This document shows positions 1-11,037 of a stretch of DNA of 64,000 nt, in pieces (the first letter of the stretch is position 1; every line of letters begins with the position of its first letter). A model generated the notes under the pieces. It was given only the letters and a program-made list of their open reading frames with translations. It ran no database searches and was not told where the DNA came from. The stretch is from NCBI GenBank assembly GCA_037974965.1, contig JBBPFI010000004.1, positions 1,798,001 to 1,862,000 on the forward strand, given 5' to 3'. Origin of the DNA: Dacryopinax spathularia. Taxonomy: Eukaryota > Basidiomycota > Dacrymycetes > Dacrymycetales > Dacrymycetaceae. The translations under genes and the position numbers were made by a program.

Positions 1-1168
1 GCGCATTCCGCTGGTAGTTGGCAAGAAACGCCTGCTGGGCCTGCTGCACGAGCGGGTTAGACGCCGGCGGCGTGGTGGCCGCGGGAGCCGACGCGCCGTG
101 CGAGCTGCCCGGAGGAGTGAACATCGACATTGTGGGGTTGGTCTGAGCCAGCTGAGCCTGCTGCCATTGCTGGGTCGGCATCTGCTGGTTCTGGTTCTGC
201 ATCATGTTGATCATTTGCTGTTGCTGTTGTTGCTGTTGCAATTGCTGTTGCTGCTGCTGAGTCCAGGCAGCGGTCTTATCCTGACCACTGTCGAACATGG
301 TAGGGGCGGTGGAAAAATCCAGGCCCATCTGCTGTTGAGAGGCGCCATACTGGTGGTTGGGGTGAGTGGGAGTGTGTTGGGGAGCATAACCGCGCTGCGG
401 CATCGGCATGCCCATGCCACCCATGCCACCCATGTTCATAGGCATCATGCCCATCGGCATGCTCATGCCATGACCCATGTTGTGGCCGTAGCCCTGCATG
501 CCCTGTCCAGCGCCACGTCCGCCGGAAGCCGGACGATCAGAGAGCTCATCCTGACCATCCCCGTACTCATCCTCGTCGGCCTCGTCGACGGCGTTCATGG
601 CAGCATAGGCGGCACGCTCCTCGTCGTTCTCTTCGACTTCCTCAACGGTCATGAGGATGTGGAAGTCCTGAGAGCGCATAGGCTCCTCGACGGGAGGCAT
701 GCGGGCACGCTCACGCCATTCGTTGACCTCGCGACGGAGCATATCAGCCTCGGACTTGAGCAGACGAAGCTCGCGCGCAGCGACGCCACGAGCTCTGCGC
801 TGCTGGTGGATAAGAGCAATGGAGCTGTTGACGATGGCGGACTTGGAAGGGCGCCGCACAGACTGAAGATTAGGGAGCATACCAGCCAGATCCAGGAAGC
901 GGCCATTGAGGGTCTCGCGGCGCTGCCTCTCGACGGCATTGTGGGTCGCACGCCTTTCGGCAGTATTGGCACGGCGGCTGGGCTTGCGGCGAATAGGACC
1001 GGCGGCAGAGTCGGTGCCGCTCTCGGTCACAGCGCTAGAGGGGACAGCGCTGGGTGGGTTGGAGTTGTTGGCAGCAGCGTCCGTCTGCAGAGGGGCGAGA
1101 TCCGGCGCACCCTCGTGCTTAGGAACTGGCGACACAGTGGGAGACTGCTTGTTGATAGTGGTCGACAT
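1..1168 (-). CDS. bHLH transcription factor (3' end cut by window edge)
   Basis: This is a single uninterrupted frame from ATG at 1168 to the window edge, at least 389 residues, still open at base 2. Residues about 72-122 form a basic helix-loop-helix domain: the basic segment reads HNAVERQRR (residues 76-84), followed by TLNGRFLDLAGMLP, a loop, and SAIVNSSIALIHQQ. His76, Glu80 and Arg84 match the H-E-R pattern that in this family contacts CACGTG E-boxes, so a nuclear, dimeric, class B-type factor is inferred. A leucine- and arginine-rich helix follows (about 130-155), then an acidic stretch (about 170-200), a Met/Gly-rich stretch, and a Gln-rich tail containing runs of up to eight Gln. The N-terminal 60 residues are Ser/Pro/Ala-rich and probably disordered. 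The C-terminus is missing from the window. The target genes cannot be read from the sequence. Confidence 0.85.
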   Translation of the reverse strand, partial: MSTTINKQSPTVSPVPKHEGAPDLAPLQTDAAANNSNPPSAVPSSAVTESGTDSAAGPIRRKPSRRANTAERRATHNAVERQRRETLNGRFLDLAGMLPNLQSVRRPSKSAIVNSSIALIHQQRRARGVAARELRLLKSEADMLRREVNEWRERARMPPVEEPMRSQDFHILMTVEEVEENDEERAAYAAMNAVDEADEDEYGDGQDELSDRPASGGRGAGQGMQGYGHNMGHGMSMPMGMMPMNMGGMGGMGMPMPQRGYAPQHTPTHPNHQYGASQQQMGLDFSTAPTMFDSGQDKTAAWTQQQQQQLQQQQQQQQMINMMQNQNQQMPTQQWQQAQLAQTNPTMSMFTPPGSSHGASAPAATTPPASNPLVQQAQQAFLANYQRNA

Positions 1169-4100
1169 TTTTTTCCGAGTAGTTGGGTATGGATGACTGT
1201 GGTGTCGGGTTACAGGTGCGTAGGTGTAGTTGTTCGAGAAGTCGAGTGTAGGAAGTCGGAGAAGAGCGGGTCAATGACAGTGTCGGAAGGTAGGAGAGAC
1301 GGTTGATTTGGGAAGCGAAAAGCGCTACAAATCAAACCGAGGGAGGGGTGACGGAGACGGTGGTGGTATTGGAGGATCGGTTGCAGCTGAACGGTTACGC
1401 GCAAAAGGCAGCGGACACCGAAGCAGAGCAGACGCGGTTCGCGTAATTAATGCTTGTGTGGCGTGGAGGGAGAGCGGGTGAGAGGTGGGTGCACAAAAAG
1501 GGTCGCGAGATCTACAGTTAACGACGCATATAGTCAGCATATATTCAACACTTTGCATGGATTGTGGCCAAGGCAGACGACGAGGGCATTATGTGATAAA
1601 AATTGACCACATCAAGACATTCCATATTGATGTCTTGACTGCACCTCGTCGCCTACTCGTGTCACAACCATGAATAGGAGAGCTAGCTCACATCAAGCGG
1701 TATCCTTTTTGGCGGGGGGATGGCGGGGTGGGGGGGAGAGAGGGGGAGAGGGGAGCGAGCTGAACGCTGTCTAACGACGGCGAGGACGGTTGGACGATGA
1801 GGGATGAGGGGAAGGGGGAAGAGAGGGGCCGCGCGGGCGATGTGGCCGGGAATGATAAGAGCGCGGGCCGGCACAGGAGCAGACCCCGTACCTGAGACCC
1901 ATGAAGAAGGAGCAGGGCGCGAGCCTATGCATGGGTCTGGGTAACCATTCAGGGTTAGGCCAATGCCAGACCCAGTTTCACATGCTGTGCGTTGCGCTGC
2001 TCAAGTCGCACCCATTCCTGCACCGGTTAATAGCCCAATCAGATCCCGCTATTGGCCTTGTCTCACCCGGGTGCTTCCGTTCCCCCTTGCTTCTCCATCT
2101 TCCTTCTCCTCTCTCTCTCTTCCCCGCGGTCTCCCCCTCTTTCAGTAGGACCCCGGTAAGCATTTTTGATCCCATACATAACAGTCCCTCCTTCTCCCGG
2201 TCCTTCACTCGTTCTCACGCAGCAGATGGGCGCAAAAGAAGGCGCACAGACCGACAACCTCTAACAGAAGACCCGTTCGATAGGTTTATTGTTCTGAAAT
2301 CTGCTGCCACCCCCTCTTTCATAACCCTTCTTCCGGACTCAATAGATTCCAACCCAATGACGATTCGGCAGACCCTGGTTGCTTTGGCAGGGATAAAGAA
2401 GCCCATCGTCTCCTGAATATTCGCTGAAATCGTCTTATTGGCCGATCCCATCTCCGAGCGCGTATCAGCAACAGAAGCTGCCCAGCTTCTCTACCTCCTG
2501 GAAATATATCATCCCGGGGCTCTGCTTAAACGTGCAGCCTGCGTAAGAGGTTGCCGCCCGCAGGAAATGCAGATCTTACGGCACTGCTATTCACCGCTGC
2601 TTAGCGTTCTTTATACCCGAACCAGTGCTCCATCAGCGGTCAGCTCCAAGAGAGAACTTCTGACCTATTACTTGGGACCAACATCGCTATGAATTGTGCT
2701 CAATTACTCTGACAGCGCTGTCAGCCTCACTGCATCATTTCCATGTCTGCTGCCAGCAATGGCGCTCGCCTGCGGTGAGCCGGTCTGTAAACCTGCTTTA
2801 AGGCGTGCTAGCTAGTGTCTTAATCAAGCCTCCTCAAAGGGCCAGAGCGCGCAGTGCTATGACCGGGCGGGCAGAAGCACCAGGATACGCCGATAATATT
2901 TCGCAATACCGCCGAAACCGCGCGAAGCCGCTTTCGCGGCCCGCTTATCCACCGCCATATATGGCAAACCGTCTCGTTTATTAGGGAAGTACATCAAGCC
3001 AAGCAGAGTCCGCTCATCATCGCCCATCATCCCCTCTTTTGCAGCCCAAACGCATTCATATATTCCCACCGACGATGATTATTGGATGCCTCCGCCGGAA
3101 TGCACCGGCCTGCTTCCGAACGTTTCGCGAAGCAGCTTCGGACGAAACGGAACGGCGGTGCTCACAACGATGTTCCACTCCTCCGCAACAAGCCTTTGTT
3201 CCTCTCCTATCTTTCTGATCTGCATACCTACAAAATATTCCCATTGCTTCCCAAGTTACGAAATCACAGTACAGAAGACGCGAAGCAAGCAGAAATAAGA
3301 AGCCCGAAATATCGTACGACGATCCCTCTGCCCCTTTCCCCCTTCCCCTATTTCCTTCCAAGGCGTTCTGTTGCCCTTTTGTCTGCTTCACCTAAACCCA
3401 CATAACCGGTTGTTTGGCTGGCGTACCTCTCCGCACCCTCCCTGTTGGCAGCACATGACCTGTTCTGCGAAAAGGCGTGATTAGGCTTTATCGCTGCTTG
3501 TTCGCTGGCAAAGTAGCCATGAGCTGTAGCCACCAGCTTCATGCAACCTGGCCAGAAACAGCCAGCAACGCTCGGCTAGTTCTCCAACCATCCCGGCAAT
3601 CTTATGACTGTATGACTGTATACCGCCGGCTGCCCCGCCGGTCAGTGCGTAAAGCAGCGATGAGCCAGACCAGCGGGCGACGCCACACGCGACCTGAAGG
3701 CGTATCAGCAGGCCTAATCGCGTCGTCGTCGTCGTGCCATATGTTCACGCACTCACGTGCCTCCTGCCAACTCAATTATGCTGCGCGGATCTCGTTCTTC
3801 TGCGGAGGCCGAGCTGGTTACGCATGCAACACGAGCTATTTTCTGTCTCATTCAGCCTCCTGAAGAGGAAAGTGCTTCAACAGGAGAATGGGTTGCCGGA
3901 CTGAAGGAAATATACGGACGAGTCGTCAGGTCGATGCTGGATGATTGACTAGCGCAATATCGCAGTGTACGTGAGCGGAGTGATGGCCCGTTTCGAAATG
4001 CACAGCAGTTACGTATGTATATGCGGGACAACGTTGAAGCGCTGCCCTATATTATGACTGCGGCGGCGACGACACAATTAGTAAATGAAGGCTGACATCG

Positions 4101-5242
4101 TTGGGAAAGCTGCTTGGGAATGGGGCCTCAAGCAAGTATATAGCCAAAGCGAGAAACTTCACAAACGTGGGAAACTCCCGAACGTGCTTCACGGCAGTGT
4201 GGTTGCTGAATAAATCCCCTCATGCTATCGCTTCCCCAGCGTGTGCGCACCGAACAACGAACGAGGAAGAGTGTTTCTTCGACCCATATATACGGAGTGG
4301 TTATTTCTAGAGAGGCTATCTTATCATTACAATGCCCCCTATCGCCAAAGTAGTACGACTTTAAGCTGGTGAATAGCCGGTTCCTTCCCAAAGACCCAAC
4401 AATATCAGCAGCTATCACCTAGACCCATCTCATAGGATAACAGGTCTAGTATTGGAAAGGTCTAGCTACAGTCTGTCTGACTCTCAATCAGGATTTCCTG
4501 TTGAACAGGGCAAACCCCAATTTTCGCCCAGTCCGAGGAAACCTGATGAGAAAGAGAGCTTGACATGTCTGAGTTCTGGTCTCGTCATGACAGTTTTCCG
4601 TATTTCAACTCCCGGTCACCGCAGAGCACCGCATTCCTGAGTAATGCCAAGCCCCCATCACCCGTCAGGGAAACAGTCCCCTACAGTACCGGAGCGTTCC
4701 GGACACCATGGCAGGGCTGCCAAAGCTGCTTTCTGACCCTTGTAGCCTGTTCCGAGGAACGGATATCATTGCCCGGAGTTGGGTAGGTGTAGGTCTCCTC
4801 GGCCCTGGCGTATGACGTACACCCCCAATCGGCTGAGAACGTCGGCTCTCACCAAGTCGGCTGGGCCGGCGGAGCTGGCTTTCCAGCGCGCAGTTCGGAG
4901 ACCGCGGTCATCACACGGTTTGGTTGATAACAGGAAGGCATATCGTTCACTCGGAACGGTGAGTCGACTTTCCCGAGAAGTCGATGCCACCTGGTACGGT
5001 TCAGCCCTCTGCGGTGTTCGGAGGTCATCGCCAAAGAGCGCCTGAAAGACAACCATGGACAGCGGTCCCGCCGGTCTCCGCCGCGGCAGAGCTACTGGAA
5101 CGGGACATTCCGCATTTCGAGCAACAGAGGGAATGATGTCGCATTAAACAGTACTGATTGCACAGGGTGACTGATTGCAGTGAGATCATAATGAATGAGG
5201 GGGGCGTGCATTAGCCGAGAAAATGATGCGCTCAGCGGTCCA
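1169..5242. other. 4 kb gap without recognisable genes
   Basis: This stretch lies upstream of the bHLH gene and downstream of NAA25, both on the minus strand. Open frames here are short, overlap on both strands and show no family likeness, for example 1901-2416 with a low-complexity Ser/Pro/Phe make-up. A pyrimidine-rich tract lies at about 2075-2150 and a small (GTC)n run near 3722-3737. The gap is far longer than others in this part of the window, so an extended promoter or a non-coding transcript for the bHLH gene is possible, but I see no direct proof. Confidence 0.5.
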
Positions 5243-8200
5243 TTAGTTACACCGTCGTACAATCCCCTTCGCCATGCCTTCCATCATCTTCCTCCGCGAC
5301 TCGAGCAACTTCTTGCCAACTCTGTGGACGAAGTCGGGCTTGAACTGATGGCGGATCAGGTCATGAAACGGAAAGGATACTACAGCAGTACGCACCTCAG
5401 CTGATTTTACTAAAGAGTCACACTGAGCTTCGAAGTCCGCTAGCGGCTTCGCACCGCACTCGTGAGATAACCTCGTCAACTCGTCCGAGAACTTGCGCAT
5501 GCTGTCAACCGCATGCTGCCGGACGACTTTGACGCTCTGGAAGACAGGGTCGCTCTTCTTGGCCCTTGCGCTCGGAACCTTGAAAGGATAGGTGAACAAG
5601 TCGACCAGGACAAAGCCTTCAAGTGCGATCGAGACGACGTGAAGCAACTCCCACGGCAAGGCGTCGGACTCGACCAGTCGCTGTAACTCCGCCCATTCAT
5701 CTACGAACTGTAAGAATAGGAATTATCAATCAAGCCAAGATAGACGCACTATCGAAGAACTGGGTGACCCGCTTGCTCGCCTCCAGCGCGTCTTCTTTCG
5801 TGGGTTCACCATCAAAGAGCTTCACAGTCCCGTTGGCAGTCCCGTTCGTGTGGCCGTTCGTCGGCTTATCGGCCACTTCCGGAGCCGTAGCGGCTATCGG
5901 TGCGAGCCAGACCAACAGATCGTCTGACAAAGCAACAACGGCCCGTTCCGCTCGTGTGAACTGCCTGATATCAGCGAATGTGGATGAGCAAGACTGGACC
6001 GCTTACCTCATTACTCTCCTTGATGGACGCGGTGAAGCTCTCCGGTTCGGTATAGACATTAGACAGAGCACGGAGGGCCCGGAGGTAGATCTTGGAGAAG
6101 ACGTTCACCCACGCCACGCCGCTCCTCGGGCCCAGTTCGACCTGCTTCAAGATATCCTGGCCAGCCGGTTGGTAGTTCGGGATAATGGAGAAATCGCGGT
6201 TGTCGGGGTTCGACTTCCTCTGCAAGTTCAGCTCGAGATCCTGGATCTCCTGCGGGATGCCGAGCATCTCGACGTTATTCAGCAATTCATGCGTGAGCGT
6301 CATGCGGAGATGCTCGATCCGGATCAGGTCCCGCTGGAGCGAATTCTCGATAAGCTCCTCGAAGTTGAGGAAATCGGGGATTTGCGAGTACTTTTCGTAT
6401 TGGAACGCTTTGGTGATCATCTCGCCCGTTTCGGTCCAGTTGTCCGCGTAGATCGCGCTGGCTTCGAGGCACTCGGTGAGGTAGGCGATGTCCCCGCTCG
6501 CGCAGGTGGAGAAGGTGGTGGCGCGGTTGAGGACGAGCCAGGAGAGGGTGTCGTGTTGAACAGTGCGAACGTTGGTCGCACGGTAATGTTCCAAGCATAA
6601 AGAAGACGCGCCTGGTCGAGCCGTCAGTCCCTATCTCCTTCAGACAGGTCGACGAGACCGATACGCACCAAGCAAACGATACAAGCAGATAAGCAGCAAC
6701 CTCAACTGATACGCCTTCTCGCTCTTCTGCAAGCCATACTCAAGAACACAAACAGCCTGCAACAAGTGCTTGAGCTGGTGATCCAAAGACCAAGCGCCAA
6801 TCAGAGCCTGAGCAGCAAGGAAGGCAAAGTCGTCCGCCGGCTGGAGCTCGACAGGCTTGAGGTCTTTGCCCAGAGGCAGGGCGTCCCGGTAGAGCTTCAG
6901 GTAGGCGAACGCTTGCTCGGATTCTTCTGCCGCTGTTAGGTCGCCCTGCCGAGCCTGTCTGTAGCGTAGCAGCTTCTGGATGTTCATGGTGCTTTCCAAG
7001 GCTTGCTGGGTCGTCTGCTACGAGTCAACATACGGTTCGACAGCAAAAAAACAACCGGGAAGACGTACAACATCAGGTGTCCAAGACTTCAGATGCTCAG
7101 TCCACTTAGCAAGCTCCTCCTCGTTCAACACTTCCACATAAGGCTTCAAATCATCATAGCAGCACGGCTTCTCCGAGAACTTCTCCAAGTAAACCTTCAG
7201 CTGATCGACGAGGCTCGCACCGCCCGTGCTGATATTCTGCTGCCGTGCACGCTTCTCAAGTTCCAGCAGCCCCAATGAGGGCGCCCGCTCCTTCTTGCCG
7301 ATCTGCTCGACCAATCTGGTCAACAGCGCCCGGGCCTGCGAAACTCTCTCCGAGATGGGCGGCAGCGGCGCAATGTCTTCCGACTTCTTTTCCGCCTCGC
7401 CATCTGTCGGCGCCGCTTCTCCATTCCCGTTCGCCGTAGATTCAGCAGCAGCGAAAGTCGAGTCCAGCAAAGCGAGGTACGTCGTCCAATTAAAGTCGCC
7501 CTTCTCGATCTTCCCCCTCGCCCTCAACCTCTCCCCCTCCCAATCTCCCACTTTCCTAGCCAACTCCGCCCGGGTCTGGTCGAGCGCCAGACTGTTCCGA
7601 CAGAGTTCCTCGCCCTTCTCGCTCTTCATCAGCTGGCGAGCGGTCTGGACGTCGTCCAGGCCGAGGAGGACGGAGATGTGCAGGTAGAATCGGTCGGTTG
7701 CGACCCATGAGGGAACGTCGGCGGTGGCGAGGTAGCGGGCAGCGACGTTTAGGAGGACTTTGCGCATGGGTTCGGGGGTTTCGGGGTCGGAGGCCTGGCT
7801 AGCGGTTAGCGCTCGTCCACATGCGGACAAGAAGGGGTCATGCGCACCTGCTGGGTCACACTCATCAAGTACCAGTAAAGGTATCGATCATGCTTGACAG
7901 TCTTCCAGAGCTTCAGGCCGACCTGCCAAGAATGTTAGAGATGGCCAAATTGGCTAAGGGTGGATCATATGCGCACCTGTTGAGCTGTCTTCCAGCTTCG
8001 GACCTTGATCATCGCCAGGAACGCTTGGGCACCAATCTCCTCGTTGTCGGGATGCTTCTTGAAGGCATCGTCGTACAGTGTGACAATATCCTGGTCTGAG
8101 CAGCAAAGCATCAGTACAGATTTCTCAGTAGGGTGGGAAGGCAGACGCACGCCGTCCAAGAGGTCGTAAGGTCAAGTTGAGAGCGAGCAGAGTGCTCTCA

Positions 8201-8522
8201 TCCGAAGGCTTGTTCTTCAAGATCTCATCACAAAGAGCAGACGCCTCCTCAGTTTTCAGTCCGCGCTGCAAAGCGAGCGCTTTTAGGGCCTAACCGAGGG
8301 TTCAGGAGGATGATCCCGGCATCGTAGGACTCGGTGGACGCACCTTGACAACATCCCAGTTCGGCCTTTTCTTCAGCAGCTTATTGCAGTGCTGCAATGC
8401 ACTTTTCAGGGAATTCGTCTCGAGGGCAGCTGCAGTAGCTGATTTAGCGTGCAGTAGAACTGGATTTCGGGCTATGACTTGCCATAGATGGGTTTTAGCT
8501 GCCTCTCCTCTAATGGGTCCAT
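5243..8522 (-). CDS. NAA25: NatB N-terminal acetyltransferase auxiliary subunit (NAA25/Mdm20)
   Basis: This is the non-catalytic, TPR-like ribosome-associated subunit of NatB, which with the catalytic NAA20 acetylates nascent proteins beginning Met-Asp/Glu/Asn/Gln. ATG at 8522 begins MDPLEERQLKPIY, matching the family N-terminus (RRLRPIYDYL in animals). Later exons give helical-repeat segments typical of NAA25: DIVTLYDDAFKKHPDNEEIG, AFLAMIKVRSWKTAQQ and DLKPVELQPADDFAFLAAQAL. About ten exons are predicted: 8522-8483, 8438-8344, 8289-8151, 8095-7977, 7922-7848, 7794-7069, 7014-6669, 6611-6007, 5960 to about 5736, and 5707-5243, giving about 945 residues, the usual size. The donor of the last intron is unclear because the phases do not fit the obvious GT. 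Intron 1 looks like a GC-AG intron. The gene is divergent from the dioxygenase gene at 9363. Confidence 0.85.
8439..8482 (-). other. GC-AG intron in NAA25
   Basis: The first intron of NAA25 (44 nt) appears to use the donor GCAAGT, the usual non-canonical GC donor, with a GCTAAAT branch-like site and a CAG acceptor. The only nearby GT donor, two bases inward, would break the reading frame. The GC donor joins the frame in phase 1 and restores the expected protein (PIY-A-TAAALETNSLKSALQ). Confidence 0.65.
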
Positions 8523-9362
8523 CCCTCGTGCTCCAACGATGCGCCGTTCTTCCCCTTCAACAGCAACAGCACTGGCGAGCTACTGTAGTGGGCGTTCGAC
8601 CAAGTATACAAAGTCCAATGCACAGAACTGCAAATATACTTAGAGCAGGAGGAGAGATGGACCCGATGCCACTACTACTTCCAATAATTGCAAAAAAGTG
8701 GCGCCTGTGTTGCCGGCACACCTTTACGCCCAGAATTTCTGGCGCGTCTCCCGGCCCTTGCCGACACATTCGGCCGATCTCGCGTCCCAATCTTCGTAAA
8801 ACAGTCTTATGCATCGAATTGCAAAGAGCGGGCCGGCGGTCAACTATGTCGGTCATCTCGGTGCTTTCGGTGCTAACATGCTGGTCAAAGTGGGAAATGT
8901 GGGGTCGATGGATATCTACGTGGTCTATTGTTCATTAACACGATTGTGCTAACGCGTACAACGCGCAAATTCTGATGATTCGACGCGGAGCAGGGTTCGG
9001 CAGACACACCGGCGCTCTTTCTCAGTTCGGCGCCAGTCACCTGCACGGTGGATGGCAACTCGTGGACCACGTCCGGCCAGCATGTTAGCCCGAAAGCCAA
9101 AGCTGCTACAATGGGGATGCACGCTGCACATCGATTGAGGGCGGCTTGCTGCGGCGATTGTAGGAAGGATGGAAGCTCGGCCCGAGCTTGGTCTCTTTCC
9201 CAATCGAACTGAATAGACTTGGTCTCAAGACCTGGCTCCGCTGGTGGAGGACCTCCGCACAACTGGAGGTATATACTAGTGCCGCCATTGGCGTCTGCAA
9301 GTGGGCGTGTCCTCTCGACCCACTGCCGCACTAGACGACCTCGTTCCCGGTCGAGCTGCAAC
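8523..9362. promoter_or_regulatory. Divergent promoter region between NAA25 and the PhyH gene
   Basis: This is 840 bp between two diverging start codons. Several frames cross it, but none resembles a known protein. It must hold the promoters of both genes. I see no clear TATA box or repeat in it. Confidence 0.5.
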
Positions 9363-10551
9363 ATGGCGATCAAGTACGACTACCTCACCGCCGAGCAGCG
9401 CGAGTTCTTCCTCAAACATGGCTGGCTCAAGATCCCGCAAGCGATCAACAAGAAGTACATCGATGAATGGATGAAAGATCTCTGGATCCGGCTCGACTAC
9501 AAGGAAGATGATCCCTTAACCTGGAAGGAGGAGTATGTCAAGTTACCGAGGCATCGGGAGGTCCCGGCGGAGGAGTTCGCGCCTGATGCATGGAAGGCTG
9601 CTGTTGAGCTGGTTGGGGGTGAGGATCGGTTGGATCCCGTCCGGGAGCGATATATGGGGGATCATCTTATCTTGAACCATGGCACGGAGCACTGGCGGAC
9701 GGTAAGCTCTTTCTCGCCAAAGTCGAGCGCCTGCTGATGTCGTCTCAGCACGAGTCGCCCCCGCAGGAGACAAGAGGCTGGCACACGGACAACGACTGGT
9801 ACCGCCAATTCCTCGACTCGAGCGGCATAGCCCTCACCTTCATCCACTGCTTCACGGACATTGAGCCCCGGGGCGGCGGCACGTTCCTCTGCGAAGACGG
9901 CACTGCCGGGGTGTGCAAATACCTATACGACCACCCCGAGGGGCTCGAAGTCCCGTTCGACGACCTGTTCAAGCATGTCAAGGACTGCAAGGAGTTCTTT
10001 GAGGTTACTGCCAAGGCGGGGGATACGTTCATATGTCATTGTTATCTGATGCATACGGCGAGCAAGAACCATCTGCGCAAGCCGAGGGTGATCACGAACC
10101 CGCATGTGTCGCTGAAGGAGCCGTTCAACTTCAATCGGCCTGATCCGTCAGACTACGTGCGTCTTTCCCTCCTTTCTCTCTCTACCCCCCTGTGAAGCAG
10201 CAGCGCTGAGAATAGCCGCAGTCCCTGGTCGAGCAGCTCATCCTCAACAGCCTCAACCGCACCTCCCTACCCGAATGGGCCCCCACCGCCCCCCGACGCT
10301 TCTTCTACCCCAGAAACTACACCTTCAAATCCGCCCGCATCCCCGAAGAGCTCGAACGTATGCTCGCCCACGCCCGTTCTCAGGGCCTGGGACCCGAGTC
10401 GGTAGACTCTATTTACTTGAGAGGGGAAGAGGCGATCAGGGAACATTATAGGAGGAACGGGTTCGATTTGCCCCATGGGCCGAACGATTTCCCGGAGGGG
10501 ACGAGGACGTATGTGCATGATATGGAGATTAAAAGGGCGGTGGATGAGTAG
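9363..10551 (+). CDS. PhyH-family Fe(II)/2-oxoglutarate dioxygenase
   Basis: Phytanoyl-CoA dioxygenase-like enzyme, an Fe(II)- and 2-oxoglutarate-dependent oxygenase; the substrate is not predictable from sequence. Three exons in phase 0: 9363-9701, 9749-10156 and 10222-10551, giving 358 residues. Exon 2 carries the iron-binding H-x-D in GWHTDNDWYR and the distal His in CHCYLMHTASKN, followed about ten residues later by RKPRVITN, where the Arg is the expected 2-oxoglutarate ligand. So the HxD...H...R set is complete and the enzyme is probably active. The N-terminus (MAIKYDYLTAEQREFFLKHG) matches the usual start of fungal PhyH proteins, where a helix precedes the GWLKIP strand. No signal peptide or clear peroxisomal C-terminus is seen (it ends AVDE). 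Confidence 0.85.
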
Positions 10552-11037
10552 TAACTATCATGTTTGTCGCTCCTGAGATGGAGTTGTGTTCTGTATCTTC
10601 CCTTATAGACGACGATAATGATCGAAAGTAGGGGAGAGGCTCGCGGTCGATATCAGCGGAATGTTCAGGAATCGGAATGTGCCGCGCCGAAGGTGACCTA
10701 TCCGTACCTCAACGACGACCTAGACCACCCCTGTCTCCTGCGCGTCTTTTGTCTCGTCCACAAAGGGAAAACGATCCAAGTCCGTAACTAACGAGGTCTC
10801 GGAGGTTGAAACGCCGCACGACGACAAATCGGGCTTCGAACTCGTATCATCGAAGACGCCCTGCTTCGCGAAGCATCCTCCCTGCAGCTATGACGTCGAC
10901 ACATCGACCCTCGAGCTGGCATCATTCCATTCCGATCCAAATAATGTTGAGACTATTGTGTAGGCCAGCTTATCTGCTCTCTTTGCTCCCTTGAGACTTG
11001 AATGGCGTCTTTTGGTCCGACTGATTGACTCTATGCT
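10552..11037. other. Intergenic gap, nothing recognised
   Basis: This is 486 bp between the dioxygenase stop and the next start. Only short frames occur, without family resemblance. It is presumably the 3' UTR of one gene and the promoter of the next. Confidence 0.4.

Noticed and set aside
98-1306. 402-codon plus-strand frame opposite the bHLH gene
   Set aside because: It is the antisense shadow of the bHLH coding sequence; its His- and Leu-rich runs mirror the Gln- and Met-rich codons.
1901-2416. 171-codon open frame upstream of the bHLH gene
   Set aside because: Low-complexity Ser/Pro/Phe make-up, overlapping frames on both strands and no recognisable family; probably chance.
4448-4540. 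Possible tRNA-like stretch
   Set aside because: No acceptor stem or T-loop consensus could be formed by eye.
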